Position numbers and translations under genes: made by a program. From DATFDN01 sp963818725 (GTDB lineage: Bacteria; Pseudomonadota; Alphaproteobacteria; Acetobacterales; Acetobacteraceae): a stretch of 64,000 bases of DNA. This document shows positions 23,785 to 32,979 of the stretch, one piece after another. The stretch is from positions 186,001 to 250,000 of the forward strand of contig CAWFTU010000008.1 of NCBI GenBank assembly GCA_963818725.1. Reading direction: 5' to 3'. The stretch's first letter is position 1; each line of letters begins with the position of its first letter. The notes beneath the pieces are model-generated. The model made no database searches, was not told the DNA's origin, and was given only the letters and a program-made list of their open reading frames with translations.

Positions 23785-25662
23785 ATGACCAACCGCGTTA
23801 CGCAATTCGTCCTCGCCGTCACGCTTCTTTTGAGCGGTTGCGCTGCGCCGTTGAGCGTCGAGCGGCTGAGCCCGCAGACAAGTTACGCCCGCTCGAATCG
23901 CACTGCCCTTTCGGCTGACGAGCCGAGCGAGTCGACGCTGACGGTGCTGCGCCGGCATGGCTTGCTCGACACCTGGAAAAGCAATCCGGCGGAAGGCATA
24001 GCCGAGCTACGGCGCGATGTGGTGGCGCAACCCACGCGGTGGCCCGAGCTGTTCGCGCTGGCGGAACTGAGCTACCTGCGCGGGCGCGTGAGTGGGTCGC
24101 AGCCCGATTTTCTCGCCGCCGCGGTCTATGCCTACGCCTTCCTGCTTCCTGACGGGGTTGCTGGCCGGCCAAGTCCCTACGATCCTCAATTCCGCCAGGC
24201 CTGCGACATCTACAATCTTGCACTGAGTGGCGCATTGACGCCGCCGGATCGGGGTCCAGTACGGCTGGCGCCGGGATCGTATCCGCTGCCCTTCGGGTCA
24301 ATTGCTATCAGTGTCGATCAAAGTCAACTGCGCTGGGGCGATCGCACGCTGGTGTCATTCCAGCCGACCTCGAATCTCAAGGTCAAGGGAATGCAGAACA
24401 TATACGAACACCCCGGCCTCGGTGCACCGCTCGCGGCCATGACGGAAGGAGGCGCCAAGGGGCAGCAAGCTCTTGTAGTCGCACCGCGCCTGCGCGTCCC
24501 AACCAATGCGCTATTGGTGATGGATAACCCTCGCTCGCAGATCGCGCAACCCGTGTTACAGGCACAACTCGTCATCCACACAGCCTTTGATACCGAAGAC
24601 GTGGCGATCGGACGGGAGGCAGTGCCGCTGGAGTATGAGCCGACGGCGGCAGGTGCGCTCAGTATGGCGGAAGCGTCAGCCTGGGCCGACGAGTACCGCG
24701 GCTTCCTCAATGGCAATCTGTTTAATCGCTTTCCGGCCCGTCTTGTGGCCCTTGAGGCGCACCAGCGCGGCCGCATGCCCGTGATCCTTGTACACGGAAC
24801 CGCGTCCAGTCCGTTCCGCTGGGCGGATATGGTGAACGACCTGCTCGAAGATCGGGTGATCCGCGACAACTTCGAATTCTGGTTCTTCTCGTATGCTACC
24901 GGCAATCCGATCCCCTACTCCGCGCTGCTGCTCCGTCAGGCCATTGAAGGCGCAGTCGCCCAGCTCGGGGGAACGCAGGCCGACCCGGCGCTCGGTCGCA
25001 TGACGGTGATCGGCCACAGCCAGGGCGGTCTCTTGGCCAAGATGCTGGCCATCGATCCTGGCGACCGGATTTGGAATGGGATCAGCCGACGTCCGCTGGA
25101 CGGCCTCAAGCTGACGGCGGCCTCACGTGCCCTGCTGCGCAAGACGCTGTTCCCCCAGCCACTTCCGGAGGTGCAGCGGGTGGTCTTCATTGCAACTCCA
25201 CAGCGCGGCAGCTACGTCGCAGCGTTCTCGGCCAGCCAGCTTGTCGGGCGGCTCGTGAGCCTCCCACGCACGATCTCCGAGCTGAGCAAGGATGTGTTGA
25301 CCGGCAATGGGGCCAATATACTCGTAGATCCGAGCCGAGAGCGGCTCGGCAGCGTCTATGGCATGTCGCCCAACAATCCTTTCATCAAGGCACTGGCCGC
25401 GGTTCCGGTCGTGCCAGGCGTTCACGTCCACTCAATCATTCCTGTAGCCACTGAAGGCCCGCTTTCGGAAGGCAGTGACGGCGTCGTGCGCTACTCCAGC
25501 GCGCACATCGACGGCGTCAATTCTGAGCTGGTCGTTCACTCGGGCCACTCAACGCAATCGAATCCGGCCACCATCGCCGAGGTACGACGCATCCTGCTGC
25601 TGCAGCTCGCGGCCGCACGTGCCGCGCGCCCGGTGCCGGCCGCCGTGTTGCCGGCGCGCTAA
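23785..25662 (+). CDS. alpha/beta-hydrolase lipoprotein
   Basis: 625 residues. The N-terminus MTNRVTQFVLAVTLLLSGCA has a lipobox (LLSGC). A long N-terminal region with helical pairs precedes an alpha/beta-hydrolase domain: oxyanion motif ILVHGTASSPFRW (about 335-347) and nucleophile elbow VIGHSQGGL (Ser about 412), with FIATPQRGSYVA and a late HIDGVNSELVVHSGHS carrying the probable catalytic His. Lipase/esterase-like activity on the cell surface or periplasm is likely; substrate unknown. Between this gene and DUF2950 lies a tandem duplication of gtgccgttggttcc (about 23750-23777). Stop is four bases before a GTG that could start the next gene. Confidence 0.85.
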   Translation: MTNRVTQFVLAVTLLLSGCAAPLSVERLSPQTSYARSNRTALSADEPSESTLTVLRRHGLLDTWKSNPAEGIAELRRDVVAQPTRWPELFALAELSYLRGRVSGSQPDFLAAAVYAYAFLLPDGVAGRPSPYDPQFRQACDIYNLALSGALTPPDRGPVRLAPGSYPLPFGSIAISVDQSQLRWGDRTLVSFQPTSNLKVKGMQNIYEHPGLGAPLAAMTEGGAKGQQALVVAPRLRVPTNALLVMDNPRSQIAQPVLQAQLVIHTAFDTEDVAIGREAVPLEYEPTAAGALSMAEASAWADEYRGFLNGNLFNRFPARLVALEAHQRGRMPVILVHGTASSPFRWADMVNDLLEDRVIRDNFEFWFFSYATGNPIPYSALLLRQAIEGAVAQLGGTQADPALGRMTVIGHSQGGLLAKMLAIDPGDRIWNGISRRPLDGLKLTAASRALLRKTLFPQPLPEVQRVVFIATPQRGSYVAAFSASQLVGRLVSLPRTISELSKDVLTGNGANILVDPSRERLGSVYGMSPNNPFIKALAAVPVVPGVHVHSIIPVATEGPLSEGSDGVVRYSSAHIDGVNSELVVHSGHSTQSNPATIAEVRRILLLQLAAARAARPVPAAVLPAR

Positions 25663-25717
25663 ATCCGTGCGGCACGGCGAAGACAGTCGCGCCAGATCGT
25701 GGGCTGCGCGGAGCGGC

Positions 25718-26680
25718 ATGATCTTGGCATCGGCAGTCGGCTTTCTAGCACTGTACTACTGCACGCTGCAGCCGGACTGGCTGCGGATAGCACTCGCGCT
25801 TCTCTTTGCGTCGACCGCCGGCTTTGCCATTGTCGCCCTGCCACTGAAGCGGGCGCTCATCACCTGGGGCGTCATCACTGCGGTGCTAGTCATCTGGTAC
25901 ATCCGAGATCGCCCATCGAACAACCGCGATTGGGCGCCGGAATACGCAGTCCCTGCGACATCGTCCCGTATCGGTCGGCTGGTCTCGGTCCAGCACATCC
26001 GCAATTTCGCCTACCATTCGGAGACGGATTTCACGCCAGGCTACTACGACGCGACCTTTTCACTCGACGATCTTATCAGCCTCGACCTTATCACCTCTTA
26101 TTGGTCTGGAGACGCTATCGCACACGTCTTTCTCAGTTTTGGCTTCAGCGATAGGCGGCACCTCGCCTTCTCAATCGAAACGCGCCGCCAAAGGAATTTC
26201 GAGTACTCGACCCTGGCCGGCTTCTTCCACCACTATGAATTGTTCTACGTTGTGGCCGACGAGCGCGATCTGATTGGGGTGCGCACCGACATCAAGCAAG
26301 AGCGGGTCTATTTGTACCGCGCGCATACGACCTCACAGGCGCGCGAAGGGCTGTTCCTGAGCTACCTGGATAAGGTGTCGCACTTGGTCGAGCGCCCGGA
26401 ATGGTACAACACACTGACCGACAACTGCACAACGGGCATTCTGGCGCGGGCCAACGCCCAGTCCGGAGCGATCCGCTACGATTGGCGCCTTCTGCTCAGC
26501 GGCTATGCTGCGGAATACGCTTATATGCTGGGCTTGCTCGACACCAACATTCCTTTCACGGAGCTACACCGGGAGAGCCTAATTGTGCGGCCACGCGGCG
26601 CAGTGATTGACGCCACCTATTCGCGGAAAATCCGCGAGGGGCTGCCGCTGGACAGTGCTCCTCGAATGCTCGTGCCTTAG
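25718..26680 (+). CDS. DUF4105 (Lnb N-terminal-like) membrane protein
   Basis: About 320 residues. Three hydrophobic helices at the N-terminus (ILASAVGFLALYYC, IALALLFASTAGFAIVALPL, LITWGVITAVLVIWY) precede a periplasmic DUF4105 domain with AIAHVFLSFGF, HLAFSIETRRQRN, VYLYRAHTTSQAREGLFLSY and the conserved TDNCTTGILARANA with the key Cys. The domain is named for the N-terminal part of lacto-N-biosidase-chaperone-like proteins; enzymatic role unclear. A GTG start at 25667, overlapping closely with the hydrolase stop, would add 17 residues. Likely last gene of the 20.7-26.7 kb operon. Confidence 0.78.
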   Translation: MILASAVGFLALYYCTLQPDWLRIALALLFASTAGFAIVALPLKRALITWGVITAVLVIWYIRDRPSNNRDWAPEYAVPATSSRIGRLVSVQHIRNFAYHSETDFTPGYYDATFSLDDLISLDLITSYWSGDAIAHVFLSFGFSDRRHLAFSIETRRQRNFEYSTLAGFFHHYELFYVVADERDLIGVRTDIKQERVYLYRAHTTSQAREGLFLSYLDKVSHLVERPEWYNTLTDNCTTGILARANAQSGAIRYDWRLLLSGYAAEYAYMLGLLDTNIPFTELHRESLIVRPRGAVIDATYSRKIREGLPLDSAPRMLVP

Positions 26681-27687
26681 TCGGGGGTGGACAGTAGAGG
26701 AATGGACGTTTAGCCGGTCGCCGTGGATCGCTCCGTGGCTCACGTCCGACCGGCGCGCCGCTCGGCCTTGCAAGTCTGGGTTCAACTATTGATCCGGCTT
26801 GGGTAGTCTTGAGCGCGCGTGCGCCTGCCCCAGGTCGGGTGCATGAAGCAGGTGGACATGCGCAAGCTGCCGGCGGTGGCGCAAGAGGAGCGTCGGCGGC
26901 AGGTGATCGGGCTGCGCGAGAGCGGGCTGACCTACGAGGCGATCGCGGCGCAGGTCGGGCTGATACGGACCGGGGTGTTCGACATCTGTAAGCGCTTCGC
27001 GGATCGGGGCGCGGCGGGGCTTGTGAGCGGGCCGCGCGGGCGCGAGCCGGGCACAGGGCGCTATTTCGGCGCTAAGCAGGAAGCGGAGGTCCAGAGCCTC
27101 GTCCGCCGCCACACCCCGGACGAACTGGGGTTGCCCTTCGCCCTCTGGAGCCGAGCGGCCGTGCAGGCGCTGGTCACGCGGCGTTATCGAGTTCGCTTGG
27201 CCGTGCGTACCGATGGGAACCTATCTGGCGCGCTGGGGCTTCACCGCGCAGAAGCCACTACGGCGGGCTTACGAGCGGAACCCGGCTGCCGTGCGCCGCT
27301 GGCTGCGGCAGGACTATTCAGCGATCGCGGCCAGGGCCAAGCAGGCCAGGGGTGTCGTCTTCTGGGGCGACGAAACCGGCCTGCGCTCAGACGACGTGCG
27401 CGGCCGCAGCTTCGCCCCACGTGGCCGCACACCGCTGGTGCGGGTCCGCCACAAGCGGGCCGGGCTGAGCCTGATCTCCGCAATCATCAACAAAGGCGAG
27501 TTGCGCTAGATGCTGGTCGAGGGCGCGCTCAACGCTCCGATCCTGATCCGCTTCTGCCGACGCCTGGTCCGGGAGACCCGCCGCAAGGTCTTCCTGATCC
27601 TCGACCGCCTGCGCGCACATCGAGCGCGGCTGACCCGAGACTGGGTGGCGGCACACCAAAGCCAGATCGAGCTCTTCTATCTGCCCT

Positions 27688-28939
27688 CAGGGGCTACGCA
27701 TGAAAATTTATTCTGCTCTTGAACGGGGATCATGAGCTAACCTGCCAAGAGCCGGAGCATGTAGTCGTCATTCCATGCGGCCTTCTTGCGCTTGGCACGC
27801 ACGCTGGCCTTGGTGGATCGGCCACGGCCGACGAGGTTGATCGCGATTTTGCGCAGGACCGCCAGGTTGCGCGCCGCCCGGCGATCACGCACACGGCTGT
27901 CATCCTCGCGGAAGGTGACGTCGAGCACCCAGTGGAGCGCGTTCTCGATTGACCAGTGCGTCCGGATTGCCTGCCCGAGGACGGCCGGATCGTCACGGCA
28001 GCTCGACAGGAAGTAGCGGATGTCGCTCTCGACCTTGGGGGCGCTATTGACGCTGCGGATGGTCTCGACGGCCAGCACAGTGTGCAGTCCAGGCCAGCCG
28101 CTCAGGGCTTCCAGGGTCGCGGCCTCGGTGCTGGCGAACACACGGCGGCGGACCAGGCGGCCATGGGTATCGTCGAAGGCGTCGCAGTCCGCGCGGCAGG
28201 GCGCACCACGGCAAAAGCAGTGCTCATCGAAGTGCTTGACCACTGCCTCAAGCGCCAGCGGGTGATTGGCCTTGAGCGTCAACAGGTAGTCGCCCCCGCG
28301 CGCCCGGATCCGTTCCGCGATCGCGGTCTGGCACCCCATGGCGTCCAGCGTCACGATGCCATTATCCAGGGCCAGCTGGTCCAGCAGTTCGGGGACGGCG
28401 GTGATCTCGTTCGACTTGCCGTCCACATAACGCTGGCCCAGCACGAGGCTCTGCTCGCTGGCCCAGGCGCTGACCAGATGCAGCGGCGAGTGCTCGCGCC
28501 GATGGTCGAACGAGCGGCGCACTGTCTTGCCGTCAATGGCGATCACCTCGCGCGCGAAGCCAGCCGCGAGCGAGCCAACCCAGGCCGTGAACCCGGCCTC
28601 GAAGGCGTCGGGGTCGATCAGCATGAACACGCGCCGGAAAGTGTCGTGCGAGGGGATGCCGTTCGGCAGGTCGAGGAAGGTGCTGAGCCAGGCGAGCTTG
28701 CTGCGGCCATACAACGCGATGTCATCCCAGCTCTCGGCACAGGCGATCACCGCGCAGACCGCGATCACCAGGATGTCGAGCAGGCGATGCTCGACCTTGC
28801 CCTCGCAGCGTGGGTCCTCGACCGCACCGAGGTGCTGCACCAGGGTCTCGAGGGACATGACCGGCTCCTTCGCCGTCGCCAAGGCAGGTCATCAGATATC
28901 GGATCCGTCAGGCGAGAGAAATTTCATGCGTAGCCCCTG
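27688..28939 (-). mobile_element. ISAs1-family element
   Basis: Inverted repeats CAGGGGCTACGCATGAAA (27688) and its complement (ending 28939) are flanked by the 10-base duplication TATCTGCCCT (27678-27687 and 28940-28949), the usual duplication length for ISAs1. Confidence 0.92.
27737..28858 (-). CDS. ISAs1-family transposase
   Basis: About 373 residues, DDE type. It opens with the DUF4338-like segment LGAVEDPRCEGKVEHRLLDI, then CAESWDDIALYG, VIAIDGKTVRRSFD (first catalytic D), VTLDAMGCQTAIAERI (second D) and THWSIENALHWVLDVTFRED (E), followed by the basic C-terminus. The start MSLETLVQHLGAV is preferred over a frame-open ATG at 28882. Intact and probably recent, since it lies inside a decayed IS630. 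Confidence 0.92.
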   Translation of the reverse strand: MSLETLVQHLGAVEDPRCEGKVEHRLLDILVIAVCAVIACAESWDDIALYGRSKLAWLSTFLDLPNGIPSHDTFRRVFMLIDPDAFEAGFTAWVGSLAAGFAREVIAIDGKTVRRSFDHRREHSPLHLVSAWASEQSLVLGQRYVDGKSNEITAVPELLDQLALDNGIVTLDAMGCQTAIAERIRARGGDYLLTLKANHPLALEAVVKHFDEHCFCRGAPCRADCDAFDDTHGRLVRRRVFASTEAATLEALSGWPGLHTVLAVETIRSVNSAPKVESDIRYFLSSCRDDPAVLGQAIRTHWSIENALHWVLDVTFREDDSRVRDRRAARNLAVLRKIAINLVGRGRSTKASVRAKRKKAAWNDDYMLRLLAG

Positions 28940-29174
28940 TATCTGCCCTCCTACAGTCCGGAGTTGAACCCGGACGAAGGTATGAACGCCGACCTGAAGC
29001 AGGTCGTCACCCGCAAGGCGCCGGCGCGCAGCAAACAGCAGCTCAAGCGGGCCGCCATCAGCCACATGCGCCGGCTCTCGAAAATGCCGAAGCGGCTCCA
29101 CGCCATCTTCCAGCACCAGCAGTTCCGCTACGCCGCCTGATTCAACTCCACCCAAGCCGGATTAATAACTCATA

Positions 29175-30330
29175 CCAAATCCGGATGATCGGTTTGGCTT
29201 AGGTTAGCGGCCCGATGTGGCGGGCCTATGCTGGGGCGTTGACTGCGGGGAATGGCCGGTGGCACGGATTGCCGAGCACCTGAGTGTGGCGGAACTGGCG
29301 GCGCGGTTCCGCGCGGCGCAAACCGTGACCGAGGCGCGGCACACCCAGGCGATTTGGCTGCTGGCGCAGGGCCGCACGGTGGTCGAGGTGGCCGGGGTGC
29401 TGGCGCTCACGCCGCGCTGGGTGGAGGCGGTGGCGGCGCGCTACAACGCACGCGGCCCGGCGGCGCTGGGCGATGGGCGGCGGCGGAACGGGCGAGCAGC
29501 GAGCGTGCTGACCGAGGCGGTGCTGGCCGCCCTGGCCGAGCGGCTGCGTGAGCCGCCCGAGGACGGCGGGCTATGGAGTGGCCCCAAGGTGGCGGCCTGG
29601 ATGGCGCGGCACCTCAAGCTGGAGCGGGTGCATCCGCAGCGCGGCTGGGAGGCGCTGAAGCGGCTCGGCTGGTCGGTGCAGACGCCGCGCCCGCGCCATC
29701 CGCGGGCCGCTGATCCGGAGGCGCGGGCGGCCTTCGCAAACAGGTTGACGTTGCCGTTGCGCAAGCACGGGCGGCGCACCCGAAACAGCCGGTCGAGGTC
29801 TGGGCGGAGGACGAGCACCGCCTCGGCCTGAAGCCGATCCGCCGCCGGGTCTGGGCCAAGGCCGGCGCACGCCCAACGGCGCTGGGTCATCACCGGTTCC
29901 AGTGGCTGCACGTCGCGGCCTTCGTGCAGCCGAGCAGCGGCGAGACGGTCTGGTATCTCTGCACCCGCATCAACAAGCCGGCCTTCGAAACCCGGCTCGC
30001 CGCCTTCGCCCGCGAGAGCGGGGCGGGACGCCGACGCCACATCGTCCTCGTGCTGGACAACGCCGGCTGGCACGGCCCCAAGGGCTTGGCCGTGCCGGAC
30101 GGGATCACGCTGGTGTTCCTGCCTCCCTACAGCCCGGAACTCCAACCCGCTGAGCGGCTCTGGCCGCTGCTCGACGAGGCGGTGGCCAACAAGCACTTCC
30201 CCACCCTGGCCGACCTCGATGCCGCCATCGCCGAACGCAGCACCCGCCTCGACCCAAGCATGATCCGTCCGCACACCAGCTTCCACTGGTGGCCAAAGCC
30301 GGTTCAGCCGAACTAATCAGCCGGATTTGG
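29175..30330 (+). mobile_element. IS630-family element 3
   Basis: Inverted repeats ccaaatccggatgatcggtt (29175) and the complementary right end ccggatttgg (30330) are flanked by TA (29173-29174 and 30331-30332). It abuts IS630 element 2 with a gap of only seven bases and belongs to a different IS630 subgroup. Confidence 0.88.
29259..30316 (+). pseudogene. IS630-family transposase with frameshift
   Basis: The GTG start gives MARIAEHLSVAELAARFRAA and the N-terminal HTH pair (VVEVAGVLALTPRWVEAVAA). The frame changes near 29745-29755: AAFANR is followed in another frame by VAVAQARAAHPKQPVEVWAE. The catalytic D (WAEDEHRLGLKP), D (IVLVLDNAGWHGP) and E (PPYSPELQPAERLWPLLDE) are all in the second frame to HWWPKPVQPN. 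A single lesion means it could be a recent pseudogene or a frameshift-expressed gene. Confidence 0.85.
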
Positions 30331-30332
30331 TA

Positions 30333-30700
30333 TCACACCTTCCAGCCGTCTGGCGACTTGCACCAATTCAGGTTGTATGTCCGCGTGGAGCCTCCTCGGG
30401 GCGTGTTCCGGTAGCGCATCGCATGGCAGGTCATGTCATTATGTCGATAGATGCGCAGAAGCTCGATCGTGCCATTCGCCTTCGTGTTCGGGTTGCTCCA
30501 GCTCAACGACTGGCCGGCCCGTGGATGGGGCGTATCGTTCAGCTCGTTTATGGCGTTGGCCAGGTATTGTCGGCCCTGATCGGTGAGCTTCGGGCCGAGC
30601 CGGCTGGACCAGAACGGGTTGACCTGCGCCAGTCCAGCTAAGAAGGGCCGCTCGCGAGAAAGACCAACGTCGCCGCGCCGACTGCCTTGGCCAGCTTCAT
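30333..30700 (-). pseudogene. small exported protein (RT0821-like surface-antigen type), frameshifted
   Basis: ATG at 30700 begins a signal peptide (MKLAKAVGAATLVFLASG) that is out of frame with the body. The body reads LAGLAQVNPFWSSRLGPKLT, then LANAINELNDTPHPRAGQSL and IYRHNDMTCHAMRYRNT..., ending NWCKSPDGWKV with TGA at 30333. The CH...C pattern and C-terminal DGxWK resemble RT0821/Lpp0805 surface proteins. A one-base shift near 30650 breaks it. IS630 element 3 is inserted directly after the stop codon. Confidence 0.55.
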
Positions 30701-30921
30701 TCCCTGCCTCCCGGTCGAACGTTCTCCTGACACGCCTCGGGACATTAAGCTTCAAACCCTATTACCGCTAGGCGAAGTTCCTCGATGCTCGACATCACAG
30801 TCCGGGTCGGCGACAATGGGACTGCGCACGGCGTGATCTCAGGCATTTTCTGGAGGAATGCGGAGATTGGGACCGCGGCGCTCGCGTCCGAGAATTCGCA
30901 ACCAAGTTATCCGGAGCTTCC

Positions 30922-31305
30922 ATGCCCAAACCCCTTGGCCTCGTGCTTGCTACCGCTCTGGTAGTGGCCCCTGCCGCCTCCAGAGCGACACCGACAACGG
31001 TCGTGTTCTTCACGGAATGGTCAGCTCAGATTGACGATGCAGCCCGCCGTGCTATCGCGCAGGTGGCCGAACTTGCCAAGCAGGATGGAGTCAGGGAAAT
31101 CACGGTTACAGGCTACGCCGATACGACCGGTAGCAAGGAAGCAAACGCGCTGCTGTCAGCTACTCGGGCACAGGTTGTGACAGATCAACTTGTCGCCGAC
31201 GGCGTGCCGGCCAAGCGCATCCATCAAGCCGCGAATGGCGCCACCAACTACATTCAGATCCCCTTGGAGAGCCGCCGTGTGGTAGTCTCCATCGTTGGGC
31301 CATGA
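30922..31305 (+). CDS. OmpA-domain periplasmic protein
   Basis: 127 residues. A signal peptide (MPKPLGLVLATALVVAPAAS) is followed by a compact OmpA C-terminal-type peptidoglycan-binding fold: TTVVFFTEWSAQIDDAARRA, EITVTGYADTTGSKEANALL with the conserved GYADTTG, SATRAQVVTDQLVADGVPAK, and the ending ESRRVVVSIVG. No barrel domain, so a small peptidoglycan-anchoring or sensor protein. CTTCCATG has no strong ribosome-binding site. The IS110 element begins shortly after the stop. Confidence 0.85.
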   Translation: MPKPLGLVLATALVVAPAASRATPTTVVFFTEWSAQIDDAARRAIAQVAELAKQDGVREITVTGYADTTGSKEANALLSATRAQVVTDQLVADGVPAKRIHQAANGATNYIQIPLESRRVVVSIVGP

Positions 31306-31442
31306 TTGCCTAGACCATCATGTCCGCCGAGGCTGCCACAAACTTGAGGTGGCCCGCCTCGAAGTGTCGAGTAAGGCGCTTGCAACGCAACGGGGGTTGC
31401 TCGGGGACCGAGCCTGTCCCCAGACACTGGAGGCGGACCGTG
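31306..31442 (+). ncRNA. IS110 left-end noncoding region, candidate bridge RNA
   Basis: IS110-group elements encode a target-choosing bridge RNA in the noncoding region upstream of the recombinase. Here 137 bases hold two hairpins, ccgaggc...gcctcga (31326-31358) and ctcggggaccgag. Exact RNA ends and the element boundary cannot be set from this sequence; the call rests on family knowledge and position. Confidence 0.35.
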
Positions 31443-32549
31443 ATGGAGAATACGCTGTTTCTGGGGTTGGACGTCCACAAGAAGACGATTTCGGTGGCGA
31501 TCGTGGAGGCGACGGCAGGAGCGGAGGTTTGGTTCTACGGAACCATCGAGAACAGGCCGGACGCGATCCGGGCGCTTTGTAAGAAGCTCTCCAAGGAAGG
31601 GCGACGCCTTCATGCCTGCTACGAGGCCGGTCCATGCGGATACAATGTGCAGCGGCATCTGGCCAGGCTCGGTCATCGCTGCGACGTCGTGGCACCGTCG
31701 CTGATCCCGCGCAAAGCGGGCGACAAGGTGAAGACGGACCGGCGCGACGCCATGATGCTGGCGCAGACGCTGCGGGCCGGACAGCTGACAGAAGTCTGGG
31801 TGCCGGACCAGGCGCATGAAGCGATGCGCGATCTGGTGCGGCTGCGCTCGCAGGCGACGCGCGACCTGCGAAAGACGCGCCAGCATCTGCTGAGCTTCCT
31901 GCTGCGCCACGAACAAATCTCGCCATTCGGGCACTGGACAAGGGCGCATCGCCGCTGGCTGGGCGAGTTGAAGTTCACGCATCCGGCTCAGCATCTTGCC
32001 TTGGAGGAGATGCTGCATCGGATCGAACGCGCGGAGGAGCTGTGCGAGCGATTGAAGCGGGCCATCGGCGAGCTGGTGCCGCAGTGGTCGCTGGCTCCCG
32101 TCGTGCAGGCGCTACAGGCCTTGCGCGGCGTCTCGCTGATCACGGCCGCCGTGCTGGTTGCCGAGATCGGCAGCTTCGAACGGTTCGCCAGCCCGCGTCA
32201 GTTGATGGCTTATCTCGGTTTGAGCCCATCGGAACATTCGAGCGGCGCCACTGTCAGGCGTGGCGCGATCACCAAGACCGGCAACGGGCTTGCCCGCACC
32301 AGCTTGGTCGAGGCCGCCTGGACATACCGCTTTCCGGCGCGGATCACACAAATCATCCGTGACCGGCTGAAGGGCCTGCCGGAGCCGATCCGTGCCGTGG
32401 CCTGGAAGGCGCAGGTCCGCTTGTCGGCGCGCTATCGCGCACTCATCGCGCGCGGCAAGTCGGCGCCCACGGCGATTGTCGCGGTCGCACGCGAGCTGGT
32501 CGGGTTCATCTGGGCGATTGCGCGGATGGTCGAACCGAAGTTCGCCTAG
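31443..32549 (+). CDS. IS110-family transposase (DEDD recombinase)
   Basis: 368 residues. The N-terminal RuvC-like DEDD domain has LGLDVHKKTISVAIV (D), ACYEAGPCGYNVQRHL (E) and KVKTDRRDAMMLAQTLRAGQ (DxxD). The C-terminal Tnp domain has LRGVSLITAAVLVAEIGSFE and MAYLGLSPSEHSSGATVRRG with the catalytic Ser, then GNGLARTSLVEAAW. The ATG with GGCGGACCGTG upstream is preferred over an earlier frame-open start. Full length and intact. 32550-32870 is its downstream noncoding region; no gene seen there. Confidence 0.92.
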   Translation: MENTLFLGLDVHKKTISVAIVEATAGAEVWFYGTIENRPDAIRALCKKLSKEGRRLHACYEAGPCGYNVQRHLARLGHRCDVVAPSLIPRKAGDKVKTDRRDAMMLAQTLRAGQLTEVWVPDQAHEAMRDLVRLRSQATRDLRKTRQHLLSFLLRHEQISPFGHWTRAHRRWLGELKFTHPAQHLALEEMLHRIERAEELCERLKRAIGELVPQWSLAPVVQALQALRGVSLITAAVLVAEIGSFERFASPRQLMAYLGLSPSEHSSGATVRRGAITKTGNGLARTSLVEAAWTYRFPARITQIIRDRLKGLPEPIRAVAWKAQVRLSARYRALIARGKSAPTAIVAVARELVGFIWAIARMVEPKFA

Positions 32550-32979
32550 TGCAGACGCGAACGATGGTGCAACGGGTAACCGGAGAGGAGAACGGAAGCC
32601 GCAGATTTCGGCGCTCAGTGCGGGCGGCAGGCTGGGGAGGTTGGGGAACCCTCGATCCGGGTTGGAGCAGGCCTCGGCTGACGCACGTTCGCTAGACAGA
32701 GGAAGCCCCACGACGAACCTTGGTCATGCGGCATTGACCCGCGGATAAGAGCCAGATCAACCGTCGTCCATGCTGCCTGCCGTCCACATCGAGCGCCGAA
32801 CAGCACAGGTATAGCCTGCAGATGCGGGAGTTTTTAACACGCCATTGTCTTGACACGACGGACATAAGAGCCCGGATAATTCGTCAGGGGTGACGGGCAT
32901 GGGACAAGCCGCTGATACGATGTAGGATTCGGGTGTTGAAGCCACTCCCATCGGATCCCGGAGCGCATGCCCGTCAAAG

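Larger units (their letters stand above)
26843..29140 (+). pseudogene. IS630-family transposase, frameshift + stop + IS insertion
   Basis: The N-terminal half starts MKQVDMRKLPAVAQEERRRQ and is shifted near 27205-27213, where reading continues as MGTYLARWGFTAQKPLRRAY in another frame. A TAG stop at 27507-27509 interrupts GELR/MLVEG, and an ISAs1 element splits LPS/YSPELNPDE at 27688. The last piece (28950-29140) ends HQQFRYAA. Three independent lesions show the gene is long dead, unlike its homologue at 1172. Confidence 0.9.
26789..29165 (+). mobile_element. IS630-family element 2, decayed and interrupted by ISAs1
   Basis: Same terminal repeat as element 1 (ttgatccggcttgggt at 26789; ccggattaa at the right end with one change), TA on both sides (26787-26788, 29166-29167). 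It contains an ISAs1 element at 27688-28939. Confidence 0.88.

Noticed and set aside
29217..30330. Two separate genes at 29.2-29.8 and 29.9-30.3 kb
   Set aside because: The motifs are the two halves of one IS630 transposase with a frameshift, within one pair of inverted repeats and TA duplications.
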